Translations under genes and position numbers: made by a program
Origin: Salinivibrio kushneri
Lineage (GTDB): Bacteria; Pseudomonadota; Gammaproteobacteria; Enterobacterales; Vibrionaceae
Direction of reading: 5' to 3'
NCBI RefSeq assembly: GCF_027286325.1
Contig: NZ_CP114588.1
Span: forward strand, 1,240,001-1,304,000
DNA length: 64,000 nucleotides
Notes under the pieces: generated by a model
Told to the model about the DNA's origin: nothing
The model's input: only the letters and a program-made list of their open reading frames with translations
The model's database searches: none
In this document: positions 1-7,613 of the stretch, piece after piece
Numbering within the stretch: the first letter of the stretch is position 1
Layout of the letters: every line of letters starts with the position of its first letter

Positions 1-312
1 GACATTATCATTAGTGGCGGGGAGAACATTTCCAGTATCGAAGTGGAAGATGTCCTGTACCGTCACCCTGATATTGAAGAAGTGGCGGTGATTGCGATGC
101 CCGATGAAAAATGGGGTGAGGTCCCCTGTGCGTTTGTTAAAACGACCGAAGCATCCGCCGTGACCGAAGCTGACATTATTGCTTTTTGCCGAGAGCAGAT
201 GGCGCACTTCAAGGCGCCGAAAAAGGTGATCTTTACTGCGCTCCCGAAAACATCGACAGGCAAAGTGCAAAAGTATGTGCTTCGTCGTAAAGTCACTGAA
301 AAGTCAGTGTGA
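1..312 (+). CDS. AMP-dependent acyl-CoA synthetase, C-terminal fragment
   Basis: This is the last ~103 residues of an adenylate-forming ligase; the reading frame is open from base 1, so the gene begins outside the window. These enzymes activate a carboxylic acid with ATP to an acyl-adenylate and transfer it to coenzyme A. The fragment holds the hinge-proximal SGGENIS segment, the mobile C-terminal domain (HPDIEEVAVI, then WGEVPCAFV, then FKAPKKV) and the closing PKTSTGKVQK motif with the lysine used in adenylation. That is the standard C-terminal AMP-binding domain, ending normally at a TGA. The chain specificity cannot be judged from this part; the sequence resembles medium- or long-chain fatty-acid CoA ligases more than acetyl-CoA synthetase. 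Family call secure, substrate unknown. Confidence 0.9.
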   Translation, partial: DIIISGGENISSIEVEDVLYRHPDIEEVAVIAMPDEKWGEVPCAFVKTTEASAVTEADIIAFCREQMAHFKAPKKVIFTALPKTSTGKVQKYVLRRKVTEKSV

Positions 313-354
313 ATAGCGAAGCGGTGGCGAGAAAACGCCACCGCTACTTAACTG

Positions 355-828
355 CTACAGCAGGGCGAGAATCGCCTCGGCACTGGAGACGTCAAAGCTT
401 TTTGGCGCTTCAACGTTCAAATGCGTGACGATGCCGTTGTCAATCACCATCGCATAGCGCTGCGAGCGAATACCCCCAAACTTCCCTGAGTCCATTTCCA
501 GGCCTAGCGCTTGGGTAAAGCTGCCATCACCGTCGGCCAGCATATGAATCTGATTGGCGTTTTGTGCTTCGCCCCATGCCTGCATCACAAAGGCATCGTT
601 GACGGAGACGCAAGCAATCATATCGACGCCTTTTCCTTTAATCTCATCCGCTTTCACCACAAAACCCGGTAAGTGCGACTCGGAACAGGTCGGGGTGAAC
701 GCGCCAGGAACAGCGAATAGTACTACCTTCTTGTTGGCAAAAAGGGCAGGAATGTCGTGGGTCTGCATTCCTTCAGCGGTGAGTTCACTGAGCGTCGCGC
801 TAGGTAAAGGTTGTCCTTGCTGAATCAT
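355..828 (-). CDS. Prx5-type peroxiredoxin (thiol peroxidase)
   Basis: A 157-residue cytoplasmic peroxiredoxin that reduces hydrogen peroxide and organic hydroperoxides using thiols from glutaredoxin or thioredoxin. The peroxidatic cysteine lies at about residue 48 in PGAFTPTCS, the hallmark of the Prx5/PrxII group. The only other cysteine is near residue 73, so a 1-Cys or atypical mechanism is possible. There is no fused glutaredoxin domain, unlike some marine homologues. The frame is open 21 codons further upstream, but the start at 828 is preferred because AAAGGAG sits seven bases before it and it begins the conserved MIQQGQ sequence. It is divergent from the gene at 997, sharing a ~170 bp intergenic region in which no OxyR site could be recognised by eye. 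Confidence 0.93.
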   Translation of the reverse strand: MIQQGQPLPSATLSELTAEGMQTHDIPALFANKKVVLFAVPGAFTPTCSESHLPGFVVKADEIKGKGVDMIACVSVNDAFVMQAWGEAQNANQIHMLADGDGSFTQALGLEMDSGKFGGIRSQRYAMVIDNGIVTHLNVEAPKSFDVSSAEAILALL

Positions 829-996
829 GATGACTCCTTTAATCGTTGTATGATTGTTCATTCTCAGCATAACATGCGTATTCGTGAGCAAACATATTCG
901 CCCCCATCCGAGTCTCTTTATCGGTATCGTCTGTTTATCATTGCGTGCTTAGAGTAAACTATTGTTCACTTCATTCTGTTAATTTGCATTGCGTTT

Positions 997-1359
997 ATGT
1001 CATCTTCTTACTCTTTTCCCAATGTCCATCAGGCTTACCACGCGCATGTCTACTATGAGGCCGATACCGAAGCGCAGGCGGATACCATCTATCAAGCCGC
1101 GGCGGCATCGTCACTGCCTATCGACCTTGGCCGCTTTCATCGCAAATGCGTTGGCCCACACCCAAAGTGGAGCTTTCAAATCGCTTTTGACAACGCTGCG
1201 TTCGATGAGGTGATGGCATGGCTTGAGGCGCATCGGGGCGATTTAACCGTGTTTTTGCATGGCGTGACGGGCGATGACTACATAGATCACACTGACCATG
1301 TCGGTTGGATGGGCCCGTCTGTTGAACTCAACCTGGCCATGTTTAAGCCCAAGCGATGA
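997..1359 (+). CDS. DOPA 4,5-dioxygenase family protein
   Basis: A 120-residue protein of the DOPA 4,5-dioxygenase family (PF08883), small single-domain proteins named after the fungal betalain-pathway enzyme. Visible family features are the YHAHVYY strand with His15 and His17, GPHPKWSFQIAF in the middle, and the LTVFLHG strand followed by several histidines and aspartates (residues ~84-103), which could bind a metal. The bacterial substrate is not established; an aromatic ring-cleavage role is only family inference. The stop overlaps the next start as ATGA, so it is translationally coupled to the gene at 1356. No strong ribosome-binding site precedes the chosen ATG, which begins at the point where family similarity starts. 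Confidence 0.8.
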   Translation: MSSSYSFPNVHQAYHAHVYYEADTEAQADTIYQAAAASSLPIDLGRFHRKCVGPHPKWSFQIAFDNAAFDEVMAWLEAHRGDLTVFLHGVTGDDYIDHTDHVGWMGPSVELNLAMFKPKR

Positions 1360-1682
1360 ATACGTTTCTTGACTATCCGGCGCTCCTGATTTGGCATGGC
1401 GATGACGAACTCTCGTTTGCCTCCGATCCGGCGTCGCTTAAGGCGCTGAGCGAAAATGTGATCACAGAAGATGATCGGCTGGTGGATAGTCAAGGCGTTT
1501 GCTGGCTGAGCCAAGACGGCGGTCAGCACTGGCAGCTAAGTGGGCAGACCATGCCACTTGCTCAGCTCGTGGCACATGTCCAAGCGCACTATGCGCAGCT
1601 GGGTCAATGCTGTGTGGGAAAAATTCAATTTAAAGATAGGACCGCCGCCATCAAAAGTGTGGCGACGGTCCCTGATATTTAA
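1356..1682 (+). CDS. DUF4144 family protein
   Basis: A 108-residue protein resembling the DUF4144 family of vibrios, recognised from the opening YPALLIWHGDDELSF, then ITEDDRLVDSQG and a C-terminal LAQLVAHVQAHYAQLGQCCVGKI. No catalytic motif, signal peptide or membrane segment is visible and the function is unknown. It starts inside the stop codon of the gene before it (ATGA), so the two are probably expressed together. The last 14 codons run through an inverted repeat that appears to be the terminator of the convergent terC gene, and the two stop codons overlap within a shared TTAA at 1679-1682. The final residues may therefore be a recent extension not shared by relatives. Confidence 0.7.
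   Translation: MNTFLDYPALLIWHGDDELSFASDPASLKALSENVITEDDRLVDSQGVCWLSQDGGQHWQLSGQTMPLAQLVAHVQAHYAQLGQCCVGKIQFKDRTAAIKSVATVPDI
1639..1671 (-). terminator. Candidate terC terminator inside the convergent gene
   Basis: The arms 1639-1650 (GGACCGCCGCCA) and 1660-1671 (TGGCGACGGTCC) pair over 12 positions with one mismatch around a nine-base loop. Read leftward, the stem follows the terC stop at 1679 and is followed by TATCTTT, so it could end terC transcription. It lies wholly within the coding sequence of the rightward DUF4144 gene. Confidence 0.55.
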
Positions 1683-2458
1683 CGACTTTCAGCAATCCGA
1701 GGTGGCACTTTTAACGAAAAGTGCGGGCGAATACGCTTGATGTTCAAGCGCTGCTTGTTACGCAATCGAATGTGGCAGAGCTCAAGTATCAAACCAAATG
1801 CCATCGCAACATACACGTAGCCTTTGTTGATATGAATACCAGCACCTTCGGCTATCAGCAGCAAGCCCAATAGCACCAAGAACAGCAAGGCCAAGGTTTT
1901 AAACCCAGGATAACGACTGACCAGATTATTCACGGGTTCGGCCGCGATCATCATAATGATGGCGGCAGTAATAATGGCGGCGACCATCACGGGTACATCT
2001 TGGGTGAGACCCACCGCAGTGATCACTGAGTCCATTGAGAACACCGCATCTACCGCAACGATTTGCAGCAAAATCACTGCCATACCGGTGCGCACTTGTG
2101 TCGAATGACTCACGAGCTCGCCATGACCCAACCATGCCCACAGCTCTTTGGCACTTTTTAGCAGCAAAAAGCCACCACCAAACAGCATGATAAGGTCTTT
2201 CACGGTAACCGGTTCCGTACCAATCGTAAACAGTGGCGCAGTCAACGACATGACCCAAGCGATGGAGAGCAGCAAGCCAATCCGGCTGATCACGGCGAGA
2301 CCAATACCCAAGGTACGCGCGAAGCGGCGTTTCTCTTTGGGGAGACGCTCACACAATACGGAAATAAAGACTAAGTTATCAACACCCAACACCACCTCAA
2401 GGGTTAGAAGGGTAAAAAAGACCACCCACGTTTGGGGTTCCATAAAGAGTGTTAACAT
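1679..2458 (-). CDS. TerC family integral membrane protein
   Basis: A 259-residue TerC/YgdQ-type membrane protein with about seven hydrophobic segments. Members of the family are linked to tellurite resistance, to manganese export (Alx, MeeF/MeeY in Bacillus) and to metal loading of exported enzymes. Conserved acidic residues inside the membrane are visible: GVDNLVFI with Asp27 in the first helix, and AVDAVFSMDSVITA with Asp137 and Asp143, the matching positions of the internal repeat. There is no CBS or CorC domain, so this is the short form. A strong GAGGAGG lies seven bases before the ATG but is buried in a hairpin (see 2465-2510). Family assignment is firm; the transported ion is inferred to be manganese only by analogy. 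Confidence 0.9.
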   Translation of the reverse strand: MLTLFMEPQTWVVFFTLLTLEVVLGVDNLVFISVLCERLPKEKRRFARTLGIGLAVISRIGLLLSIAWVMSLTAPLFTIGTEPVTVKDLIMLFGGGFLLLKSAKELWAWLGHGELVSHSTQVRTGMAVILLQIVAVDAVFSMDSVITAVGLTQDVPVMVAAIITAAIIMMIAAEPVNNLVSRYPGFKTLALLFLVLLGLLLIAEGAGIHINKGYVYVAMAFGLILELCHIRLRNKQRLNIKRIRPHFSLKVPPRIAESR

Positions 2459-2464
2459 ACGATT

Positions 2465-2510
2465 GCCTCCTCAAAGGAAGCGGGGGAGGGCATAACACGA
2501 CATCGGTCGT
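2465..2510 (-). promoter_or_regulatory. terC 5' leader hairpins masking the ribosome-binding site
   Basis: On the transcribed strand GCTTCC-TTTGA-GGAGGC (2481 down to 2465) forms a six-pair hairpin whose 3' strand contains most of the GAGGAGG ribosome-binding site. A second short hairpin, ACGAC-CGAT-GTCGT, lies at 2497-2510. A possible promoter further upstream has TATATA as -10 with TTGCCA 18 bases before it. The arrangement suggests control of translation initiation, but the conserved core of the yybP-ykoY manganese riboswitch is not present. Confidence 0.4.
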
Positions 2511-2681
2511 TGTCCATGGATTGTGATTACCTCTGTGACTAAAGAGCGCTTATATAAGCACCGCCTTGACACCTTGGCAAGCAGAAAAACAGCGTGTTGA
2601 CCAAAAATTGACAAAGGGTATAAACCATTGAATATGTTCTCGAGTAAGAGTAACCATGTCGGATTTAAAGGGAAAATAACG

Positions 2682-3230
2682 ATGAAAAGAGGCTGGATGA
2701 TTGGGTTATTATCCTTAATGTTGACCGGGTGCTTAGGCATGCCGAAACAAGTCACTCCCGTCAACGACTTTGAGCTTAACCGCTATTTAGGCACTTGGTA
2801 CGAAGTGGCGCGACTGGATCACTCGTTTGAACGGGGCTTGTCGGATGTGACTGCAAGCTATTCGTTGCGTGAAGATGGCGGTGTGAAAGTGATTAATCGT
2901 GGCTACAGCCGTGAAGAGGGCCAATGGCAAGAAGCGGAAGGCAAGGCGTACTTCGTTGAAAATGATAAAACGGGGTACCTGAAGGTTTCATTCTTTGGGC
3001 CTTTCTATGGGTCGTATGTGGTGTTTGAGCTGGATGATGATTACCAATATGCCTTTATCTCGGGGCCTGACCACGATTATCTATGGCTGCTATCGCGCAC
3101 GCCAACCGTCTCGGAGTCGGTAAAGGAACAGTTTATTGCAGCGGCGAAACAGCGGGGTTTTGCCACTGAAGGGCTGATTTTTGTCGATCACACTCGCACG
3201 GATCCCAAACATAAGAGCAATGAGCAGTAA
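2682..3230 (+). CDS. blc: Outer-membrane lipocalin Blc
   Basis: A 182-residue bacterial lipocalin, a lipoprotein of the outer membrane that binds fatty acids or lysophospholipids and is thought to help maintain membranes under stress. The N-terminal signal ends in the lipobox LTGC with acylated Cys17. The lipocalin signature GTWYEVARLDHSFERGL follows at about residues 37-53, then the eight-strand barrel region with YLKVSFFGPFYGSYVVFELD and the closing YLWLLSRTP that match E. coli Blc. The start at 2682 is chosen because it begins the signal peptide; an in-frame ATG at 2628 would add an unlikely 18-residue leader. It is followed after 12 bases by the small gene at 3243, which has its own ribosome-binding site. 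Confidence 0.93.
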   Translation: MKRGWMIGLLSLMLTGCLGMPKQVTPVNDFELNRYLGTWYEVARLDHSFERGLSDVTASYSLREDGGVKVINRGYSREEGQWQEAEGKAYFVENDKTGYLKVSFFGPFYGSYVVFELDDDYQYAFISGPDHDYLWLLSRTPTVSESVKEQFIAAAKQRGFATEGLIFVDHTRTDPKHKSNEQ

Positions 3231-3242
3231 AAGAGAAGCATC

Positions 3243-3536
3243 ATGCGAAAAACAGACAAGAAATATGACAAAGCGATTCGAGAGGCACTGACAGAGGTTT
3301 GTGAGCTCACGATGGAAAATATCGAGGGGTTCGAGTGGCTGACGCATGAGGTGAATTATCAGCGCTTTCCACAAAGCTTAACTGTGCGGCTGATGTTTAA
3401 AGACCAGCAAACGCTAGCTGGCTTTGAACGGAGTGATGATTATCAAGCAGTAGTGAGTGATGTGCAATCTCGCCTTGCTGCTGCAGGAGTCACACTGAAA
3501 AACATCAATCGCCATGTCGAGTTAGATACACTGTAA
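3243..3536 (+). CDS. Conserved small vibrio protein, function unknown
   Basis: A 97-residue soluble protein beginning MRKTDKKYDKAIREALTEV. Related vibrio proteins with the same opening and the central IEGFEWLTHEVNY segment are often labelled Fis family regulators in databases, but no Fis-type helix-turn-helix is visible at the C terminus, so that label is not adopted here. The predicted pattern is alternating helix and strand with no cysteine pair, signal or membrane segment. AGAGAAGCATC before the ATG provides a reasonable ribosome-binding site, and the gene follows blc closely, so co-transcription is likely. Confidence 0.7.
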   Translation: MRKTDKKYDKAIREALTEVCELTMENIEGFEWLTHEVNYQRFPQSLTVRLMFKDQQTLAGFERSDDYQAVVSDVQSRLAAAGVTLKNINRHVELDTL

Positions 3537-3608
3537 GGCTGTGACTGCTCGCACACTTGCCTCATGGCTGACAAGCTACAGTGTAAAGTCGGCCATGAGG
3601 AGGATGCC

Positions 3609-4319
3609 GTGTATCAACTTGATACGTCAATTTGGATTGCCGATGGTGAGGCTGTTCCTTTTTTTACCTTGCCCTACACCACACGTATGGTGGTGGTGAG
3701 GCTTGCTGATCACTCCCTGTGGATTCACAGTCCGATAAAGCTTACCGACGCATTACGCAGTGAGCTATCGTCGTTAGGGAGAGTGCGTTATTTAATCGCC
3801 CCTAACCAGTTGCATCATCTTTACTTAGCCGAATGGGTTGAGGCGTTTCCTGACGCACAATTAATGGGTACCCAACAAGTGGCAAAAAAGCGAGATGATC
3901 TGCGTTTCGACTACTGCTTTGAGGACGTTCCGGAGCCAGCTTGGAAGGATGAAATCGCTCAGTGTTTGATTACCGGCTCGCCAGTAATGACAGAATGCGT
4001 GTTTTTCCATCGGCAAAGTCAAACGTTGATTGTCACTGATCTGATTGAAAATTTTCGCCCAGAGGTATTTTCACCTTTTAAGCGTAAAATTGCCGAGTGG
4101 TCAGGTGTGACAGCACCCAATGGTAAAACGCCACTCGATTGGCGATTGAGTTTTTGGTTTCATAAAGACGAGCTAGCTAAGCACATTCGCACTGTGGTCA
4201 ATTGGGCACCGCAACGCCTGGTCATGGCGCATGGAGAGATCATTGATCGGGCTGTACCTCACTTACTGCGCGCCTTCTCATGGTTAGGCAAAGACAAACT
4301 GACCGCCCCGACGGATTAA
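3609..4319 (+). CDS. DUF4336 family protein (metallo-beta-lactamase-like fold)
   Basis: A ~236-residue protein of the DUF4336 family, distantly related to metallo-beta-lactamase-fold hydrolases. Visible segments are IWIADG near the N terminus, LWIHSPIKL, YLIAPNQLHHLYLAEW (the family's degenerate metal-binding region, with two histidines rather than the full HxHxDH set) and TLIVTDLIEN with an Asp, then LVMAHGEII near the end. The enzymatic reaction is unknown. The frame is open from an ATG at 3564, but the GTG at 3609 is preferred: GAGGAGG stands five bases before it and the resulting MYQLDTSIWIADG matches how relatives begin. It precedes the VOC gene by 16 bases. Confidence 0.75.
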   Translation: MYQLDTSIWIADGEAVPFFTLPYTTRMVVVRLADHSLWIHSPIKLTDALRSELSSLGRVRYLIAPNQLHHLYLAEWVEAFPDAQLMGTQQVAKKRDDLRFDYCFEDVPEPAWKDEIAQCLITGSPVMTECVFFHRQSQTLIVTDLIENFRPEVFSPFKRKIAEWSGVTAPNGKTPLDWRLSFWFHKDELAKHIRTVVNWAPQRLVMAHGEIIDRAVPHLLRAFSWLGKDKLTAPTD

Positions 4320-4335
4320 ACCAAGGAGCAATTGT

Positions 4336-4764
4336 ATGGAAGCACGAATTAGTATCATCACATTGGGGGTTGCAGATCTTTCTCACTCTTATGATTTTTA
4401 TCGCCAACTGGGATTTCCAACGCACAACCACCCTGAAGAGGGAATTGTGTTTTTTAGTACCGCGGGCACACGATTAGCGTTATATCCCGCTGACTCGTTA
4501 GCCGATGATATCAATCCTGGACTCACCGTTAACGAGACAGGGTTTGGTGGCATCACATTGGCGCACAACACGCGATCCAAAGAAGAGGTCGACGAGGTAC
4601 TGGCGCTGGCAGAGCGTTGTGGCGGTCGTATTGTTAAACCTGCACAAGACGTTTTTTGGGGAGGCTACAGCGGCTACTTTGCCGATCCGGATAACTATCT
4701 TTGGGAAGTGGCTTATGGCGATTGTTGGCAGTTTGATGATAACGGCAGCCTGGTCTTGGATTAA
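4336..4764 (+). CDS. VOC family protein (glyoxalase/dioxygenase-like)
   Basis: A 142-residue single-domain protein of the vicinal oxygen chelate superfamily, built from paired beta-alpha-beta-beta-beta modules that usually hold a divalent metal. The first module opens with ISIITLGVADLSHSYDFYRQLGF and the second ends with GYFADPDNYLWEVAYG, where the Glu of LWEVAY is a common metal ligand. The candidate first-module histidine is not clear, so activity as a lyase or dioxygenase is uncertain. AAGGAG lies seven bases before the ATG. The next gene starts five bases after its stop, which points to an operon with the O-methyltransferase. Confidence 0.85.
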   Translation: MEARISIITLGVADLSHSYDFYRQLGFPTHNHPEEGIVFFSTAGTRLALYPADSLADDINPGLTVNETGFGGITLAHNTRSKEEVDEVLALAERCGGRIVKPAQDVFWGGYSGYFADPDNYLWEVAYGDCWQFDDNGSLVLD

Positions 4765-4769
4765 TAACC

Positions 4770-5339
4770 ATGAACGCCTTACTGGAACAGCTGCAAATGC
4801 AGGGGACAGAGAACGACGCCCTGCAACAGGATAAAAGTAAAAAATGGCTGAATATTACGCCTGGAACCGGAAAATTCTTAGCGCTGTTAGTGGATGAAAT
4901 TCAGCCTACCCGTATTTTAGAAATCGGTACATCAACGGGCTATTCAACGTTATGGCTCGCGCGCGCAGGCGGCAATAGCGTGCAGGTGGTAACGATTGAG
5001 CGCGATGAAGCAAAACACCAACAAGCGCAGCAGCACTTTAGGCAAGCCGGCATGGATAACCGGATAGATGCGAAATTGGGCGACGCGAGTGACTTGATTA
5101 CTCGACTTGAGGGACAGTTCGAGCTCATTTTTCTTGATGCCGACCGAAGTCAGTACCTGTCCATAGCGCCACGCTTATTCCAACTCCTCAAGCCTCAGGG
5201 CATGCTGGTGGTTGATAATGTGTTATCTCACGCTGATGACGTTGCTCCTTTTAAGCGATGGCTTGAGCAACAGCCTGAACTTGATGTGGGCGTACTTCCC
5301 ATTGGGAAAGGTGAGCTTGTTGCCTATTTGCGTGATTGA
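4770..5339 (+). CDS. SAM-dependent O-methyltransferase
   Basis: A 189-residue class I methyltransferase of the caffeoyl-CoA/catechol O-methyltransferase group, which moves a methyl group from S-adenosylmethionine to a hydroxyl on a small aromatic or similar acceptor. Motif I is LEIGTSTGYSTLWLA (residues ~50-64), followed by VTIERDEAK for binding the SAM ribose, FELIFLDADRSQY as the metal-binding Asp segment, and LVVDNVLSH as the second metal-binding region. The N terminus lacks the usual long helix of the plant enzymes. The substrate cannot be read from the sequence. It is probably co-transcribed with the VOC gene and ends in the strong terminator at 5353. Confidence 0.88.
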   Translation: MNALLEQLQMQGTENDALQQDKSKKWLNITPGTGKFLALLVDEIQPTRILEIGTSTGYSTLWLARAGGNSVQVVTIERDEAKHQQAQQHFRQAGMDNRIDAKLGDASDLITRLEGQFELIFLDADRSQYLSIAPRLFQLLKPQGMLVVDNVLSHADDVAPFKRWLEQQPELDVGVLPIGKGELVAYLRD

Positions 5340-5352
5340 AAGTTGGCAGGAT

Positions 5353-5381
5353 AAAAAAGGCGTCCCGAAAGACGCCTTTTT
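5353..5381. terminator. Bidirectional terminator between the methyltransferase gene and punC
   Basis: AAAAAAGGCGTC (5353-5364), loop CCGAAA, GACGCCTTTTT (5371-5381). The stem is flanked by A residues on one side and T residues on the other, so it can act on both converging transcripts. Confidence 0.9.
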
Positions 5382-5401
5382 AGTCTCTAAAATCACTGGT
5401 A

Positions 5402-6607
5402 TTACGCGGCTGCTAGCGTTTGAGCTTGACGGTTTGCATGCCAGACCAAGCCAAAGCCAATAATGACCACCGCGCAGGTTGACAGCATGACGGTGGTGAC
5501 TGCGATCAAGCCAGCGGCTGCAAACGCAGACACCACAGCGCTCGCCACGAAGCAGACCATCATTTGCAAGAAGTTCAACAGCCCCGCAGCGGTCGCACTA
5601 CAGGATTTGAAATCTTCCAAGGCGCGATTGACGACCAGTGGGTAGATGGCACCGTTCGCTGCCGCGAGGAAACAGAACGGACCTAAAATCACCCAGATGT
5701 TGGTGACATCGGTTCGCCAGCTGATCAAAAAGATAACCACGACACTGATGACAAACAGCTTAAGCAGCCAAGGCAAGATACTGTGATCTTTGAGTTTGTT
5801 GAGGGCATGACGACAGGCGTAGCCACCGACGACAAAAGCAATGGTTTGTGGAATATAGCTCAGACCTATATCCGCTTCGGTATAACCCATGGCTGACATC
5901 ACGAACGGTGATCCCGTCAGGTAGGCAAAAAATGCCGCGGAACAACCTGCGAAAATAAGCATGTTACCGATGAATTTTTTTGATTTAAAAACTTGCTGAT
6001 AGTCAATTACAAGTTTATCAATAATTTTAGTATCTTGTGTGGGCTTGGAAAGGCTTTCCTTTTCTCGTAAGGTAAACGCAACAAAACCAACTCCTAACGC
6101 GAATAAAACCACAAAAATACTGCGCCAATCATATAGGGTGAGCAGGTGTGAGCCGATAAGTGGCGCTAATGCTGGCGATAAAGCGACGAGCGGCATGATG
6201 GTTGCGAACACCTTTTGGCCCAGCTTGCCTTCATAGCGGTCAATAACCACGGCTTGCCAAATTACCGCAGCGCTACATGCTCCTAAGGCTTGAACTAGAC
6301 GTGCGCCAAGTAATAAATAAATGTTATTAGCAAAAATACACACCACAGTCGCGACTAAATAAAGGCTCAGGCCAATCAGTAGCGCGGGCTTGCGGCCGAT
6401 GCGATCAGACAGCGGGCCATAAACCAGCTGTCCACAGGCCATCCCTAGCAAAAAGATACTTAAGGTGAGGCCAATATTGGCGGGAGAGGTCGCCAAATCG
6501 AGTCGCATCGCCTCAAAGGCAGGTAAATACATATCAGTGGCTAAAAAGCCCAGCATACTGAGCCCTGCTAGCCACAGTAGCGTCATAAACGGCACTTGCT
6601 TGTTCAT
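5402..6607 (-). CDS. punC: Purine nucleoside efflux MFS transporter PunC
   Basis: A 401-residue major facilitator with about 12 membrane helices, closely resembling E. coli PunC (YdhC) and more distantly Bcr/CflA drug pumps. The segments FLATDMYLPAF, the loop GPLSDRIGRKP between helices 2 and 3, QALGACSAAVIWQA, MPLVALSPALAPLIG and CSAAFFAYLTGSPF all follow PunC. It is thought to exchange purine nucleosides across the inner membrane. The neighbour on the other strand encodes a PunR-type activator, as in E. coli, which supports the call over a general drug pump. The start at 6607 gives the expected MNKQVPFMTLLWLAGL; a 17-codon upstream extension is possible but unlikely. Confidence 0.88.
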   Translation of the reverse strand: MNKQVPFMTLLWLAGLSMLGFLATDMYLPAFEAMRLDLATSPANIGLTLSIFLLGMACGQLVYGPLSDRIGRKPALLIGLSLYLVATVVCIFANNIYLLLGARLVQALGACSAAVIWQAVVIDRYEGKLGQKVFATIMPLVALSPALAPLIGSHLLTLYDWRSIFVVLFALGVGFVAFTLREKESLSKPTQDTKIIDKLVIDYQQVFKSKKFIGNMLIFAGCSAAFFAYLTGSPFVMSAMGYTEADIGLSYIPQTIAFVVGGYACRHALNKLKDHSILPWLLKLFVISVVVIFLISWRTDVTNIWVILGPFCFLAAANGAIYPLVVNRALEDFKSCSATAAGLLNFLQMMVCFVASAVVSAFAAAGLIAVTTVMLSTCAVVIIGFGLVWHANRQAQTLAAA

Positions 6608-6680
6608 TTTTTGTCTCTTGATAGAAAACTCGACATAGAGATAGTTTATGGCTGACAAAGCTGGCTGTGAAACGCTATGA

Positions 6681-6699
6681 TTTGAACATTGCTTTCAAA
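6681..6699. promoter_or_regulatory. Candidate PunR operator
   Basis: TTTGAA (6681-6686) and TTCAAA (6694-6699) form a perfect six-base inverted repeat with a seven-base spacer, in the 105 bp region between the divergent punC and punR. The size and spacing suit a LysR-family dimer. The closeness to the punR start (6713) would allow autoregulation. Confidence 0.45.
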
Positions 6700-6712
6700 A
6701 AATTTGATTTGA

Positions 6713-7612
6713 ATGTTTTCTTACCAAGATTTTCATGTGATCGATGTGGTTGCGCGGCGAGGAAGTTTCTCTGCGGCGGCCGATGAATTGCACAAGGTGC
6801 CGAGTGCGGTGAGCTACACGGTACGACAGATTGAAGACAAACTGGCCGTTACTCTGTTTGAGCGACTCCATCGCCAAGTGCGGTTGACGCCGGCGGGTGA
6901 ATACTTTGTCTCTCAATCACGTGAGATGATTAAGAATATGGAAACCATTCGCCAGCAAACACAACGTGTTGCCAACGGTTGGACACAAAGTGTCTCGTTA
7001 GCACTGGATAACGTCGTGCGCGAAGATAGCGTCAATACGTTGGTGCGGGATTTTTACGATGCGTTTCCTGATGTCGAGTTGTTGCTAACCATGGAAGTGT
7101 TTAACGGCGTATGGGATGCGTTAGCTGATGATCGAGCCGATATTGCGATTGGTGCCACGGCTGCTGTCCCAGTGAGCGGCGCGTTTCGCTATCGGGAAAT
7201 GGGCACCCTGCGCTGGCGGTTTGTGGTGAGCCCGTCGCATCCACTCGTCCAGTGTGCCCAGCCACTGGCTAATGAGCAGCTTGCGCTGTATCCGGCTATT
7301 TGTTTGGAAGACACTTCGCGCCGTTTGCCGCGTCGTACGACATGGCTACTGGATAATCAGCGCCGTCTTACCGTCCCCAATTGGCACAGTGCCATGCAAT
7401 GTTTTAAGGCCGGGCTGGGCATTGGTGTGATGCCGTCACATATGGCAGAAGACGCGATTGCGCGAGGAGAGTTGGTGGAGCTTGCCCTTGAAGAGCCGCT
7501 ATTAAGCAGTCCGTGCTGTATTGCATGGCGCTCGGATAAAGAATCACCACCGGTGCGCTGGCTGCTCGATTACTTAGGCGATAAAGAGCAGCTGCAACAC
7601 CAGTGGCTATAA
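6713..7612 (+). CDS. punR: LysR-family regulator PunR
   Basis: A 299-residue LysR-type regulator. Residues ~1-60 hold the winged helix-turn-helix, with RRGSFSAAADELHKVPSAVSYTVRQIEDKL, nearly the sequence of E. coli PunR (YdhB). The effector-binding domain follows, with conserved VEVFNGVWDALADDRADIAIG-like segments (here MEVFNGVWDAL), SRRLPRRTTWLLDNQ and a final WLLDYLGDKE. PunR activates punC in response to adenosine and related purines. It is divergent from punC across a short region containing an inverted repeat. There is no clear ribosome-binding site before the ATG, but no other start keeps the intact HTH. It ends one base before the convergent ynjF. Confidence 0.88.
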   Translation: MFSYQDFHVIDVVARRGSFSAAADELHKVPSAVSYTVRQIEDKLAVTLFERLHRQVRLTPAGEYFVSQSREMIKNMETIRQQTQRVANGWTQSVSLALDNVVREDSVNTLVRDFYDAFPDVELLLTMEVFNGVWDALADDRADIAIGATAAVPVSGAFRYREMGTLRWRFVVSPSHPLVQCAQPLANEQLALYPAICLEDTSRRLPRRTTWLLDNQRRLTVPNWHSAMQCFKAGLGIGVMPSHMAEDAIARGELVELALEEPLLSSPCCIAWRSDKESPPVRWLLDYLGDKEQLQHQWL

Positions 7613-7613
7613 G

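Noticed and set aside
2459..2627. yybP-ykoY manganese riboswitch before terC
   Set aside because: The conserved aptamer core sequences could not be found; only local hairpins are present.
3243..3536. Fis-family transcriptional regulator
   Set aside because: Related proteins may carry this label in databases, but no Fis-type helix-turn-helix is visible here.
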